Notes under the pieces: model-generated
Seen by the model: the letters and a program-made list of their open reading frames with translations, nothing else
The model's database searches: none
Told to the model about the DNA's origin: nothing
Shown here: piece after piece, positions 41,512 through 49,630 of the stretch
How the letters are laid out: every line of letters starts with the position of its first letter
Numbering within the stretch: position 1 is the first letter of the stretch
Translations under genes and position numbers: made by a program
From: CALCNS01 sp964425745
Lineage (GTDB): Bacteria; Bacillota; JAAYKD01
Reading direction: 5' to 3'
Length of the DNA: 54,417 bases
Assembly: GCA_964425745.1 (NCBI GenBank)
Contig: CAYRNW010000019.1
Location: 1 to 54,417 of the forward strand

Positions 41512-42764
41512 GAGGCATTCTCCTCCCCTGTCATTGCTGATTCAACCATTTTCTTAACTTGAAAGGTCATACCCCATGGATTTTGGCGAGTCATAACCTT
41601 GACACTGTTAGAAGTCACTTGAACCTGTTTCGGATATAGATAAAAAGAGAAAATCAAGCCCAGGAACATCAATAAACTTCCGGCAACCACAAAAGCATAT
41701 CCGAAATCTTTACGGTAAGTCAACCCGGTATACAGGACGGAATCCTGAAAACTGATTTGATATTCTCCCCGCTCAATCGGTTGACCCGGTTCCACGATAT
41801 ATGAACCCACATGTTCTCCAAATTCATATAAAATCACCGCATAATGAGGGTTTTTTACTTCCTCTGTCATGGTCAACGGTTGGCCTTCCGATGTAATGGT
41901 GAAATTAGGGTAAAACCCATATAGATACACTGTCATATGATTATCTTGCAGGAAGGCAGACTCACCATTGCGCAGCACTTTCGCTAAAAGGATTTCACTG
42001 GAGCCATTGACAATTTTTAATCGACTAGCCCAACCATAGGAGGTCTGATAAAAATTCAATGGACTGACTGCCAAGGGCTGGTTCACCCACAGGGTCGCTT
42101 CTTTGTCCGGTTGATCTGCTTTCAAAACACTGACTTTGCTGTAATACTGTTCCACAGTTCCGTTTTCACGGAATCCCAAAGAAAAATCATCTAATCGCAA
42201 AGCAAAACCATATTCCGGAAAGCTTTTCACATCGCCCGGCATTAAATTGAAATAGCCTTCGTCGGCAAAGACTGCGCCAATAATGCTTCCAATGATAATT
42301 ACAATGATTCCCAAATGGGTTATGGATGATCCAATATGGCCAAATCGATGTTTGCTGGCAACAAAGCCATCTTCCTTTTCAAGAATACTGAACCTTTGTT
42401 TCTGTAAGGACTGTCGCAATAAATCTTGATTCAGACCGGGTTGGTACAACTCCTCTGCGTTGTTGCGAGGAGACATGATATATTCTTTATTGGTGCGCTG
42501 GATTTGAGATGGCAAAATCTTCAACGTGCAACCCACCAAATTGACCACGAATAACGCAAGAAGTACATAAAAAACCACCGAGGTATAAACATGATCAAAT
42601 TGCAAGGTCATGATGATGTTTGCTAAACTCGGATAGCGTTCGATATACATCTCTGCTGCCAACCCTTGAGGCAAAACAGTCCCAATGATGGAATAAACTG
42701 CGATTGCCAATAAAAGAGCGATCGCTACAGGTAGTCCGGTTATAAATCCTATGAAGCGTTGAAT
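41499..42764 (-). CDS. resB: Cytochrome c biogenesis protein ResB (apparent ATT start)
   Basis: A roughly 421-residue ResB: N-terminal TMs, conserved SIIGTVLPQG, large extracellular domain, and a final TM (about 350-372). The natural N-terminus (IQRFIGFITGLPVAIALLLA) lies before the first possible TTG (42710). In that frame the first codons after an in-frame TAG (42771-42773) are AAG ACC ATT; the ATT at 42764 has GGGGGT eight bases upstream and is the best start. The alternative is a one-base frameshift near 42770, since the ATG at 42780 is in another frame. Works with ResC. Confidence 0.85.
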   Translation of the reverse strand: MQRFIGFITGLPVAIALLLAIAVYSIIGTVLPQGLAAEMYIERYPSLANIIMTLQFDHVYTSVVFYVLLALFVVNLVGCTLKILPSQIQRTNKEYIMSPRNNAEELYQPGLNQDLLRQSLQKQRFSILEKEDGFVASKHRFGHIGSSITHLGIIVIIIGSIIGAVFADEGYFNLMPGDVKSFPEYGFALRLDDFSLGFRENGTVEQYYSKVSVLKADQPDKEATLWVNQPLAVSPLNFYQTSYGWASRLKIVNGSSEILLAKVLRNGESAFLQDNHMTVYLYGFYPNFTITSEGQPLTMTEEVKNPHYAVILYEFGEHVGSYIVEPGQPIERGEYQISFQDSVLYTGLTYRKDFGYAFVVAGSLLMFLGLIFSFYLYPKQVQVTSNSVKVMTRQNPWGMTFQVKKMVESAMTGEENASWNK

Positions 42765-42797
42765 GGTCTTCTACCCCCATCTCATATTGACATAAGA

Positions 42798-42825
42798 ACG
42801 GAAAGGGGACTTCTCCCCTTTCCGT
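42798..42825 (-). terminator. Hairpin after cytochrome gene
   Basis: Perfect 12-bp stem ACGGAAAGGGGA/TCCCCTTTCCGT with a 4-base loop, 17 bases after the stop of the cytochrome gene and before resB. The T-tract is weak, so it may reduce rather than stop read-through. Confidence 0.65.
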
Positions 42826-42842
42826 CTTCAGTTCTAGAATTG

Positions 42843-44192
42843 TTAGTGGTCCAGAGATGGCGGTAAGGCAGGAATCAGCTCGCGGCTGGCTTCGCTGTCT
42901 GTTTCGCGAATATCTTTTTCACTGAGCCAAATTCTGGTGTTATCATGGCAAGCGTTACAACTTTCGTTTTGGAACGTGCTCTTTTGAATATTATGGGTAG
43001 GCGAATATTTCCAATTTGATTTTTCATCAAAATTAGGCATCATATCGTCCCCTACCACTTCCAACATGGTTTCCTGAGAAGGAATATGCCGCAACACCAC
43101 ATATTTATAAGGGCGTTCTTCACTAATCTCTGGGTTATATCCAACGCGGAAGAGAATTTTGCTTTCGGAAGAGCTTCCCAGCCCGGACCCGTCGGCCTTT
43201 TCATCTAAGTGGCATTCAAAACAGTTATTGTTCGCTTGAGCATGACAAACTTGGCAAGACAAGGAATCTCCATGTACTTTATGCATGGTATCTTTGGCTG
43301 TTTCAGGATTTTGCTCTTCATGGCAATCTAAGCAAGAAGGCAATTCTTCATCCCACATGGTATAAGTCTCTTCTCCAGTGCCATGGAAATTGCTGGTGGG
43401 GTGACAATCCATACAGGTCAATCCTTTTTCATAGTGGACATCACTGCTGAAACCAACGGTACCCATGAATTCTCCGCCATTTCTGGCGTTATGACAAGCG
43501 TAGCAATTTTCTTCCATAGAAGGCGTTGCCAAGAAATCATGCTGCGAAACTAAGCCATTGGAGTAGTTTTTATCGCGGCTGACATGGCAATCGCCACATG
43601 TGGCGTGGCATTTGTAACAGTCGTTCTCAAAAACATCTTGATGATGCTCCGAGTCTGACAATTGGGTGAAATCGGTAAATTCCAATAAGCCGTTCGAAAT
43701 ACCACCCAACGTATAATGAATGGATGTTCCAAAGGTCGTAGTTACATCGTTATGACAATTTCCACAAGATACATCGAAGTTATCAGAAGGATATGGATCC
43801 ATCTCGGTATGCGCCACGGCTTTATCAAGGGTATTCTCACCACCATGACAGGAAATACATCCTAATTTTCCGTGAGTCGTTGCCAAGAATTCTTCAGAGA
43901 CGAGGAACATTTGCACAGCTTCCAGCTGCGGTCCAGGCGCACCTCAACCACCGGTATTTACGGCAACCGGTTTATCTTTTCCCCAATCGGAGGCCGCTAT
44001 GACGGTTTCATCGGTATGGCAAGCAATACAACTGGAGCTATCTACGGTGTTGTAAGGAAATGGTTTTTCGGGAACTAAGTCTCCAGCAGTCGGGTTGACG
44101 CCCAATTGACTGAAGCCCACAATGGTCACCCCAACCAACAGAACGGCCAACAAACCTAAAATCCATTTTCTCATGGCAATAGGCTGATTCAC
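42843..44192 (-). CDS. Eleven-haem c-type cytochrome interrupted by in-frame UGA (candidate selenoprotein)
   Basis: One frame encodes the whole protein apart from a TGA at 43944-43946. Before it: signal anchor (MRKWILGLLAVLLVGVTIVGF) and CIACH. After it, with no break: GAPGPQLEAVQMFLVSEEF then ten more CxxCH motifs (CISCH, CGNCH, CYKCH, CGDCH, CYACH, CMDCH, CLDCH, CQVCH, CFECH, CNACH), eleven in all. The downstream part has no signal peptide, so it only makes sense if joined. A stem-loop suited to a bacterial SECIS follows the UGA (43914-43930). Start GTG at 44192 after GGGAGGTGA. Either Sec is inserted, or the gene is broken or misread. Electron transfer on the outer face. Confidence 0.8.
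43914..43930 (-). promoter_or_regulatory. Candidate bacterial SECIS hairpin
   Basis: On the minus strand CGCAGCU-GGA-AGCUGUG: a 7-bp stem (one G-U pair) with a GGA loop. The stem begins 13 bases and the loop 20 bases after the UGA; bacterial SECIS elements need a loop with an early G about 16-37 bases from the UGA. Confidence 0.45.
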
Positions 44193-44229
44193 GACGTCAC
44201 CTCCCGTTTTTTATTTTACCGCAAAAATA

Positions 44230-45135
44230 TTATTCGGTTACTACTGGCAATTCAGCACCGGTCCAACCGGTCATACCACGATTCAAGCTAATCGCATTAA
44301 TGCCCATTAAACGTAAAGGAGCAATGGTGATTCCAGCGGTTTGTCCGGTATAGCAAGTAACGTAAACGGGTTTGTTGTCGGGAAGTTGATCCAGATTGTT
44401 GCCGACTTCTTTGAAGGCAATATGCACTGCGGTGTCAATGTGACCTTTGGCAAAATCTTCAGCAGAGCGAATATCTAACATCATCAAAGCATCGGGATTT
44501 TCACTAACCAAATCGTTCAAATCTGCAGGAGCAATGATATAATTCTTATCTGTAAAATAAGCTTTTACTGCATCCCAAAGGATTTGTTGTTCTTCATCTA
44601 ATTCAGGGGTTTTGGCTTCCGGTAATTTGTTTTCCGTGGTTTGAAGGGTATCTTCTCCCAAGTTCAACGGTGCCCAACCAAAGTTCATGCCACCGCGGAA
44701 GGAAACCGCATTGAAACCAAGCATATTAGCTAGAGCTGTTACTTGAGCAGAAGTTTGTCCGGAATAGCATTGGAAAATGACTTGTTTGTTCATAGGAATA
44801 ACTTCTAACATCTCACCAGTTTTTGCGTAGGGAATATTAACTGCATTGGTGATATGGCCTTTGGCATAATCTTCAGCAGATCTCATATCAACCCAGAAAA
44901 CAGCGTCAGGGTTCTCATCGTTAAGACTCAAAGCAGCATCAGACGCCATAATATAGTTATTGTCGGGAATCGTGGTTAAAAACTCTTCCACTGCGGCAGC
45001 AATAACTTCGGCCGGAACGATTTCAGGAACCGGATCCGGTGTAGGGGTAGGTGCCGGTGTTTGGTTACAAGCAGCTAAAAAAGAGAACATCATGACAAAT
45101 ACTAAAAGCAGACTAACAATTTTAGATTTACGCAT
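44230..45135 (-). CDS. Lipoprotein with two rhodanese domains
   Basis: A 301-residue lipoprotein: lipobox FLAAC (Cys23), a Pro/Thr-rich linker (NQTPAPTPTPDPVPE), then two rhodanese domains. Each has the sequence VDMRSAEDYAKGHI / LDIRSAEDFAKGHI and an active-site loop CYSGQTS (about residue 124) / CYTGQTA (about 267) with the persulfide Cys. These carry sulfane sulfur at the outer face. It lies 37 bases before the cytochrome gene and shares its strand, so sulfur and electron flow may be linked. The ATG at 45135 has AGGAGG. Confidence 0.9.
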   Translation of the reverse strand: MRKSKIVSLLLVFVMMFSFLAACNQTPAPTPTPDPVPEIVPAEVIAAAVEEFLTTIPDNNYIMASDAALSLNDENPDAVFWVDMRSAEDYAKGHITNAVNIPYAKTGEMLEVIPMNKQVIFQCYSGQTSAQVTALANMLGFNAVSFRGGMNFGWAPLNLGEDTLQTTENKLPEAKTPELDEEQQILWDAVKAYFTDKNYIIAPADLNDLVSENPDALMMLDIRSAEDFAKGHIDTAVHIAFKEVGNNLDQLPDNKPVYVTCYTGQTAGITIAPLRLMGINAISLNRGMTGWTGAELPVVTE

Positions 45136-45352
45136 TCTTTCTTCCTCCTAATGATTTTGTTCATAGTTTTTTTACTCGAGACAACATCCTTCATATTCGT
45201 TCTCTGGTAGGTGAAAATCCTCCTCCCTTCAGGAATAACGAAGTGATTCTGCGATTATTTTACCCCAGTTACCGACATACGTCAAGTATTAGTCCGTCGA
45301 AATTCGTGATAATTAGAACGAAAGCTAAGATTTAATGACAGTAAACACAAAA

Positions 45353-45392
45353 AACGTGTGTTCCCAGTTTTATTCTGCCGAGAACACACGTT
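45353..45392 (-). terminator. Terminator of baeRF gene
   Basis: Stem AACGTGTGTTC/GAACACACGTT with a TTTTTGTG tract on the minus strand, 14 bases after the stop. Confidence 0.75.
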
Positions 45393-45405
45393 ACAGGATC
45401 AATGT

Positions 45406-46485
45406 TTAATAGCGATAAATGGCCGCGATTCCGGTTGAACCCGGCATCCGCTCTTCAGGTAAAACAACAACTTCACCTTTGTCTTGTAAAACACTCAAAA
45501 TAAGTTTATCGAAAGCATTGCCGTGATTGGAATTGTCTTCCACTAACAGAGTTTTGATTCGCTTCTCGAGGGCAGCTTGAGTGATATCGGTAACATCACT
45601 ACCTGCTAAGAACTTCGACTGAGCTAAATGATACGTTTCTACAAGCTTCTTGGTTTTTTTCAAATAGGTCTCCAACAGAACATCCCACGCTTGCTGGGCC
45701 AATTCTTTCACATTCATGGAATCAGGAGAAGTATTGACACCCTCGGGCAAAATGAATGGATTGTTGCTGAGTTTACGGAATTCTCCCTGATGTTCCTGCA
45801 AGGCGACCAACATCAAGGGCAATTCAGAAGGTTTACTATATTGTTCAAAGACAAAGGTATCGACATGACGGAAAAAGCGTTCAAGATCTTTTTCCATTTC
45901 GTCTTTTCGTCCGCCCTGCCCATGAAAAACGGTTGTTCCACCACTGCGGGTTCGGTGCGTTAAGGTCGCTGCACTCATCTGTTCGCCAAGAATTCCTGTA
46001 ATGGTAGTGGCTACATCTTCCGGAAGTTGAATCCGTTGAAGCTCATAACGATTCCCTTCATAGAGTTTAAATTCGTTGGCATTCAAGCTCAACAAATGAT
46101 ATCGGTCTGCAGATTGGTAGGCTCTAAGCAAGGGTGTAATATGGAAGGAATCGGATACCAATGCGAGATTCTGCACAGAGCGCGGCAAAAGATATAACAA
46201 CCCCTTTTCGGCTCCAAGTACGATTGCAAGACCATCTAAGGTATTATTCCAAAAACGCTTATCATCCCTTAATTCATAGAGTGGTTTAAGAAATGCTTGG
46301 ATTTCCTCTTTTTTCAAGTGGGACTCCAGCTTATTCTCAATTTCCTGTAACAGGTTTTTGAATACGATGGGATCTTGTCGATTATCCGGTGCGTAACGAT
46401 GCGTCTGCTGATATAAAGATACACAGAGACCGCCTTGTTCAAAGATCATAGGATGCGGAAAATGTTGAACTCTTTCCAACGCCAT
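45406..46485 (-). CDS. baeRF-family (bacterial eRF1-like) protein
   Basis: A 359-residue soluble protein with the pattern of the bacterial eRF1-like families: central LLSLNANEFKLYEGNRYELQRI strand region, THRTRSGGTTVFHGQGG (about 176-192), RFFRHVDTFV, LMLVALQEHQGEFRKLS, and a C-terminal L30e-like end with GEVVVLPEERM and TGIAAIYRY. Such proteins are thought to rescue or act on stalled ribosomes under stress. It has its own strong promoter (46537-46565) with a 16-base palindrome directly after the -10. Family call is fairly good; activity unknown. Confidence 0.7.
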   Translation of the reverse strand: MALERVQHFPHPMIFEQGGLCVSLYQQTHRYAPDNRQDPIVFKNLLQEIENKLESHLKKEEIQAFLKPLYELRDDKRFWNNTLDGLAIVLGAEKGLLYLLPRSVQNLALVSDSFHITPLLRAYQSADRYHLLSLNANEFKLYEGNRYELQRIQLPEDVATTITGILGEQMSAATLTHRTRSGGTTVFHGQGGRKDEMEKDLERFFRHVDTFVFEQYSKPSELPLMLVALQEHQGEFRKLSNNPFILPEGVNTSPDSMNVKELAQQAWDVLLETYLKKTKKLVETYHLAQSKFLAGSDVTDITQAALEKRIKTLLVEDNSNHGNAFDKLILSVLQDKGEVVVLPEERMPGSTGIAAIYRY

Positions 46486-46520
46486 AGGATCCCTCCTGAC
46501 TTGTTTTTTTCTCCATAACC

Positions 46521-46536
46521 TTTGTTATGTAACAAA
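46521..46536. promoter_or_regulatory. Perfect 16-bp palindrome, probable repressor operator
   Basis: TTTGTTATGTAACAAA-type dyad (TTTGTTA-TG/CA-TAACAAA) adjacent to the -10 element of the baeRF promoter, where a bound protein would block transcription. It is about 65 bases before the HAD promoter. Confidence 0.6.
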
Positions 46537-46565
46537 AGTATACCATTTCATACACATCTTGTCAA
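46537..46565 (-). promoter_or_regulatory. Promoter of baeRF gene
   Basis: TTGACA (46560-46565), 17-base spacer, TATACT (46537-46542) on the minus strand. Confidence 0.8.
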
Positions 46566-46596
46566 TTCAATGCAACTATACACAACTTCCAACCTA

Positions 46597-46605
46597 TGGT
46601 ATGAT
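46597..46605 (+). promoter_or_regulatory. Extended -10 of HAD gene
   Basis: TGGTATGAT gives a TGn extended -10 about 36 bases before the HAD gene start; no good -35. Confidence 0.45.
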
Positions 46606-46640
46606 AAGGCATTGTAACATGGAAGAAAGGTGGTTTTACC

Positions 46641-47282
46641 ATGAACTTAGCGATAATATTTGACTTAGACGGCACTTTATGGGACTCCCGCAATGAAGTT
46701 GTTCCGATTTGGAATCTGGTTTTCTCACGATACCCAGAAATTCCCGTACGGATTACAGAAGAAGATATGCTCCGCTTCATGGGGCGGACCATATGGGATA
46801 TCGCAGCAGAATTGCTACCCGAACTTTCTCCGGAAGCCCGTAATCGGATTATGCGCGAATGCAGCGTGGAAGAAACGCGCTATTTAAGAAAACATGGGGC
46901 AACCCTGTTCCCCAGGTTGAAGGAAACTTTGGACAAACTGCAAACCTTAGGTTATCCTCTTTATATCGTCAGCAATTGTCAAGATGGCTACATTGAAGCC
47001 TTTTTGGAAGCCCATCACTTGGCGGACTACTTCCTTGATTTTGAATGTCCCGGAAGAACCGGTTTAAGCAAAGGCCAAAACATTAAGCTGGTAATGGAGA
47101 GAAACCAATTAAAAAAAGTGGTCTATATCGGAGATACTTTAGGGGACTACTCCGCGGCACAGGAAGCTAACGTACCCTTTATTCACGCTAGTTATGGGTT
47201 TGGGCAGGTTCCGGAAGCAAAGTATCGTTTGCGAGAAATCGCAGAGTTGCCACAATTATTAAATTCAATCCCCAACCCATAG
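46641..47282 (+). CDS. HAD-superfamily hydrolase (phosphoglycolate phosphatase-like)
   Basis: A 213-residue HAD-IA phosphatase with motif I FDLDGTLWD (about 7-15), helical cap, motif II LYIVSNCQ (about 111-118), Lys of motif III in GLSKGQNI and motif IV YIGDTLGDYSAA (about 168-179). It removes phosphate from a small metabolite. Ribosome site GAAAGGTGG, ATG at 46641. Divergent from the baeRF gene. Confidence 0.9.
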   Translation: MNLAIIFDLDGTLWDSRNEVVPIWNLVFSRYPEIPVRITEEDMLRFMGRTIWDIAAELLPELSPEARNRIMRECSVEETRYLRKHGATLFPRLKETLDKLQTLGYPLYIVSNCQDGYIEAFLEAHHLADYFLDFECPGRTGLSKGQNIKLVMERNQLKKVVYIGDTLGDYSAAQEANVPFIHASYGFGQVPEAKYRLREIAELPQLLNSIPNP

Positions 47283-47303
47283 ATTCTCGTTTTACTGCAT
47301 AAT

Positions 47304-47340
47304 AAAAATGAGCTATCCCCATAAGGGACGGCTCATTTTT
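47304..47340. terminator. Bidirectional terminator between HAD and ygbA
   Basis: Stem AAAAATGAGC/GCTCATTTTT with A and T runs at both ends, between two convergent genes. Confidence 0.85.
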
Positions 47341-47717
47341 TATTGTTTTAAGATTTTACTATACCAAAGATGACGAATTGCCAACCATGGATGATACAGC
47401 ATCATGCGAGGACCTGCATAGCGCATGACCTGTATGATTTCGGCTCGACACCGAGGTTCATAACAATGTATTTTACAGTTGGAACAAAAAGTCTTCTTCT
47501 CCTTAAGAGGACATTGATCGACACGTTGCCATGCATAGTCGCACAAAGCTTGACAGGATGGACAAAGACGATTTTCTACTTTCGACGTTCCATGTACACC
47601 TCTGCAATAGAGCTGAATCATTAAACGAACAACTTGTTTTTCTTGCTCTTGCTTACTCCTCAAATGCTGTTTCATGAAATCTCTCGCTTTACACTGCTGA
47701 GGCAGTTTTTTATCCAT
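47340..47717 (-). CDS. ygbA: YgbA-type nitrous oxide-stimulated promoter family protein
   Basis: A 125-residue Cys-rich protein that closely follows the YgbA family: LMIQLYCRGVHG, LCPSCQALCDYAWQRVDQCP, FCSNCKIHCYEP and VMRYAGPRMMLYHP. In Enterobacteria ygbA is under the nitric-oxide regulator NsrR and takes part in recovery from nitrosative stress. The cysteines likely bind a metal. The ribosome site AGGAGG is 28 bases from this ATG and instead serves a five-codon leader whose stop abuts the start (TAAATG). Confidence 0.88.
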   Translation of the reverse strand: MDKKLPQQCKARDFMKQHLRSKQEQEKQVVRLMIQLYCRGVHGTSKVENRLCPSCQALCDYAWQRVDQCPLKEKKTFCSNCKIHCYEPRCRAEIIQVMRYAGPRMMLYHPWLAIRHLWYSKILKQ

Positions 47718-47735
47718 TTAGAGTTCAATATCCAT
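47718..47735 (-). CDS. Five-codon leader frame coupled to ygbA
   Basis: ATG GAT ATT GAA CTC TAA with a strong AGGAGG (47745-47750) nine bases upstream; its stop is directly followed by the ygbA ATG. This looks like translational coupling by re-initiation. Could also mean that ygbA has an unrecognised start. Confidence 0.5.
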   Translation of the reverse strand: MDIEL

Positions 47736-47750
47736 AAGAGATTTCCTCCT

Positions 47751-48298
47751 TTTTAAAGTTCGGCTTAAAGAAAATCCCATTATTTCGCCACCCGAAACAA
47801 CAGGATTTCTTAACGTCTCTCGAAAACCCCTTCTGTAACCTGAAAAATAACCTTTTTTTACACTCCTTTCATAAGAAATTTGCAACTTGATGGCACAAAC
47901 ACATATGTTTTTATGAATGTTTCTGCATTTTTATTATGGATTCTGTTCTTTGCGTAACCTTTCCCTTTGTTAACAAAACAATTCCTTTACGGTCTTTTAT
48001 ACCATAGTACATCTACTAATCCCTCAAAATGTCTCTTCTCTTTAAAATACGATATCGATTAAATAACTCTTTTATTCATAGAATCACAAAGTGACATCTC
48101 CTTTCCAAAAGTATGAAAATACGGTAGCAGGGATTTTGGGAAAAGTTACGAATTTATTACGGTGAAGGCGGTGTTGACTGGAAAAAAGGAGGTTTTAGTC
48201 GAAAAATCGTTCAGAAAACACCGAAAATTTTCTTCATCATACAAATTCAACTGTAATGATAAGAGAATTATCTCCGTCAAAGATGGGAGGACTATTGT
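47751..48298. other. AT-rich intergenic region before amidohydrolase gene
   Basis: About 550 bases between divergent ygbA and the amidohydrolase gene. I see no tRNA, no terminator and no fully convincing promoter. GGGAGG precedes the amidohydrolase ATG. A 42-codon frame from a TTG at about 48174 ends with a TGA overlapping that ATG, but lacks coding character. Confidence 0.4.
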
Positions 48299-49612
48299 AT
48301 GAAACACTCCAAAGCAGAACTCAAGAAAATCGCCTGTGAAGCCATTGACAAAAACCGTGATGCCATCATTGCTTTAGGGGATTCGATCCTCATGGAACCC
48401 GAACTTGGTTATAAAGAGTTCAAGACCGCCGAAAAAGTCAAAAAACTCTTTGCTGATTTGGGATACGATTATCGAAGCGAGATTGCCATCACCGGTGTCA
48501 TCGCCCCCCGTAAAGGCAAAGAATCTAAAATGAAAGTTGCCATTATGGGAGAACTAGACGCTGTCATTGTGCGGGATCATCCCTATGTTTGCGAAGAAAC
48601 CGGGGCAGCCCATGCTTGCGGACATAACTGCATGATCGCTTCTTTAGCCGGTGTTGCCTATGCCCTGAAAGACACCGGAATCATGGAAGAACTCTCAGGT
48701 GATATCGTTCTCATGGCCGTGCCTGCAGAAGAATACGTGGAAATCGGTTATCGCAACAGCTTACGCGAAGAAGGGAAAATTCATTTCTTAGGTGGGAAGC
48801 AAGAATTCATTCGTTTAGGTGAATTCGATGATATCGATACCATGATCATGCAGCACACCACCAGCACAACCGGTAACATTAAAGCTCTGACTCGTAACTT
48901 CAGCAACGGCTTTACCGGTAAACTAGTTCGTTACATCGGTAAAGAAGCTCATTCCGGCGGTGCACCTCATATGGGCATCAACGCTCTTAATGCCGCACAA
49001 ATTGGTTTAATGGCAGTTCATGCGCAAAGAGAGACGTTCAAAGATGAAGATCATATCCGTGTGCATCCAATCATTACCAAAGGTGGAGACTTGGTCAACG
49101 TTGTTCCGGCCGATGTTCGCATTGAAACCTATGTTCGCGGTAGCAATGTTCCCGCCATTTTGGATGCCAGCTTCAAGGTCAATCGCGCCTTTAAAGCCGG
49201 TGGAGATGCCGTTGGAGCAAAGACAGTAATCACCGAATTACCGGGTTATCTACCCATGTTTTTCGATGAGAAGCTGACCGAAACGATGCATGGAAACCTC
49301 GTCGATTTATTGGGTGAAGAAGCAGTCTTGCGTCAAGGTCCCGGTGGCGGTGGTTCTACCGATGCTTCCGATGTCGCTCATCTAATGCCAACTCAACACA
49401 TTTACATGGGTGGCTCCGTCGGTGGAGCACACAGTAAGGAATTCATGATTGCCGACAAAGATTTGGCGTATCTCACAGCTGCCAAAGCCCTTGTCTGCAC
49501 TGCCATTGATTTATTAGCCGACGGAGCAGAACTCGGCCTAGAAATCAAAAACAACTTTAAAGCCCCCATGACTAAGGAAGAATATCTGACCAAATGGGGT
49601 CACATGGAATAA
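48299..49612 (+). CDS. M20-family amidohydrolase (AbgA/AbgB-like)
   Basis: A 437-residue M20 peptidase/amidohydrolase: metal ligands in GELDAV, HACGHNC (about 104-110), PAEEYVE (catalytic Glu pair, about 142-148), the dimerisation domain with HSGGAPHMGINALNA, and GGAHSKEF near the end. The family removes acyl or amino acid groups from amides (for example aminobenzoyl-glutamate, N-acyl amino acids). It starts with a GGGAGG site and is followed by two pairs of DUF3100-type membrane genes, which likely import its substrate. Confidence 0.9.
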   Translation: MKHSKAELKKIACEAIDKNRDAIIALGDSILMEPELGYKEFKTAEKVKKLFADLGYDYRSEIAITGVIAPRKGKESKMKVAIMGELDAVIVRDHPYVCEETGAAHACGHNCMIASLAGVAYALKDTGIMEELSGDIVLMAVPAEEYVEIGYRNSLREEGKIHFLGGKQEFIRLGEFDDIDTMIMQHTTSTTGNIKALTRNFSNGFTGKLVRYIGKEAHSGGAPHMGINALNAAQIGLMAVHAQRETFKDEDHIRVHPIITKGGDLVNVVPADVRIETYVRGSNVPAILDASFKVNRAFKAGGDAVGAKTVITELPGYLPMFFDEKLTETMHGNLVDLLGEEAVLRQGPGGGGSTDASDVAHLMPTQHIYMGGSVGGAHSKEFMIADKDLAYLTAAKALVCTAIDLLADGAELGLEIKNNFKAPMTKEEYLTKWGHME

Positions 49613-49630
49613 TCTGAAGGGAGTTTTATT

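Noticed and set aside
42595..42780. Small gene at the start of resB
   Set aside because: It is another frame of the resB N-terminal region with no ribosome site; relevant only as a possible frameshift of resB.
48174..48302. 42-codon frame ending at the amidohydrolase start
   Set aside because: TTG start, biased Lys/Ser composition, no homology recognised; may be chance.
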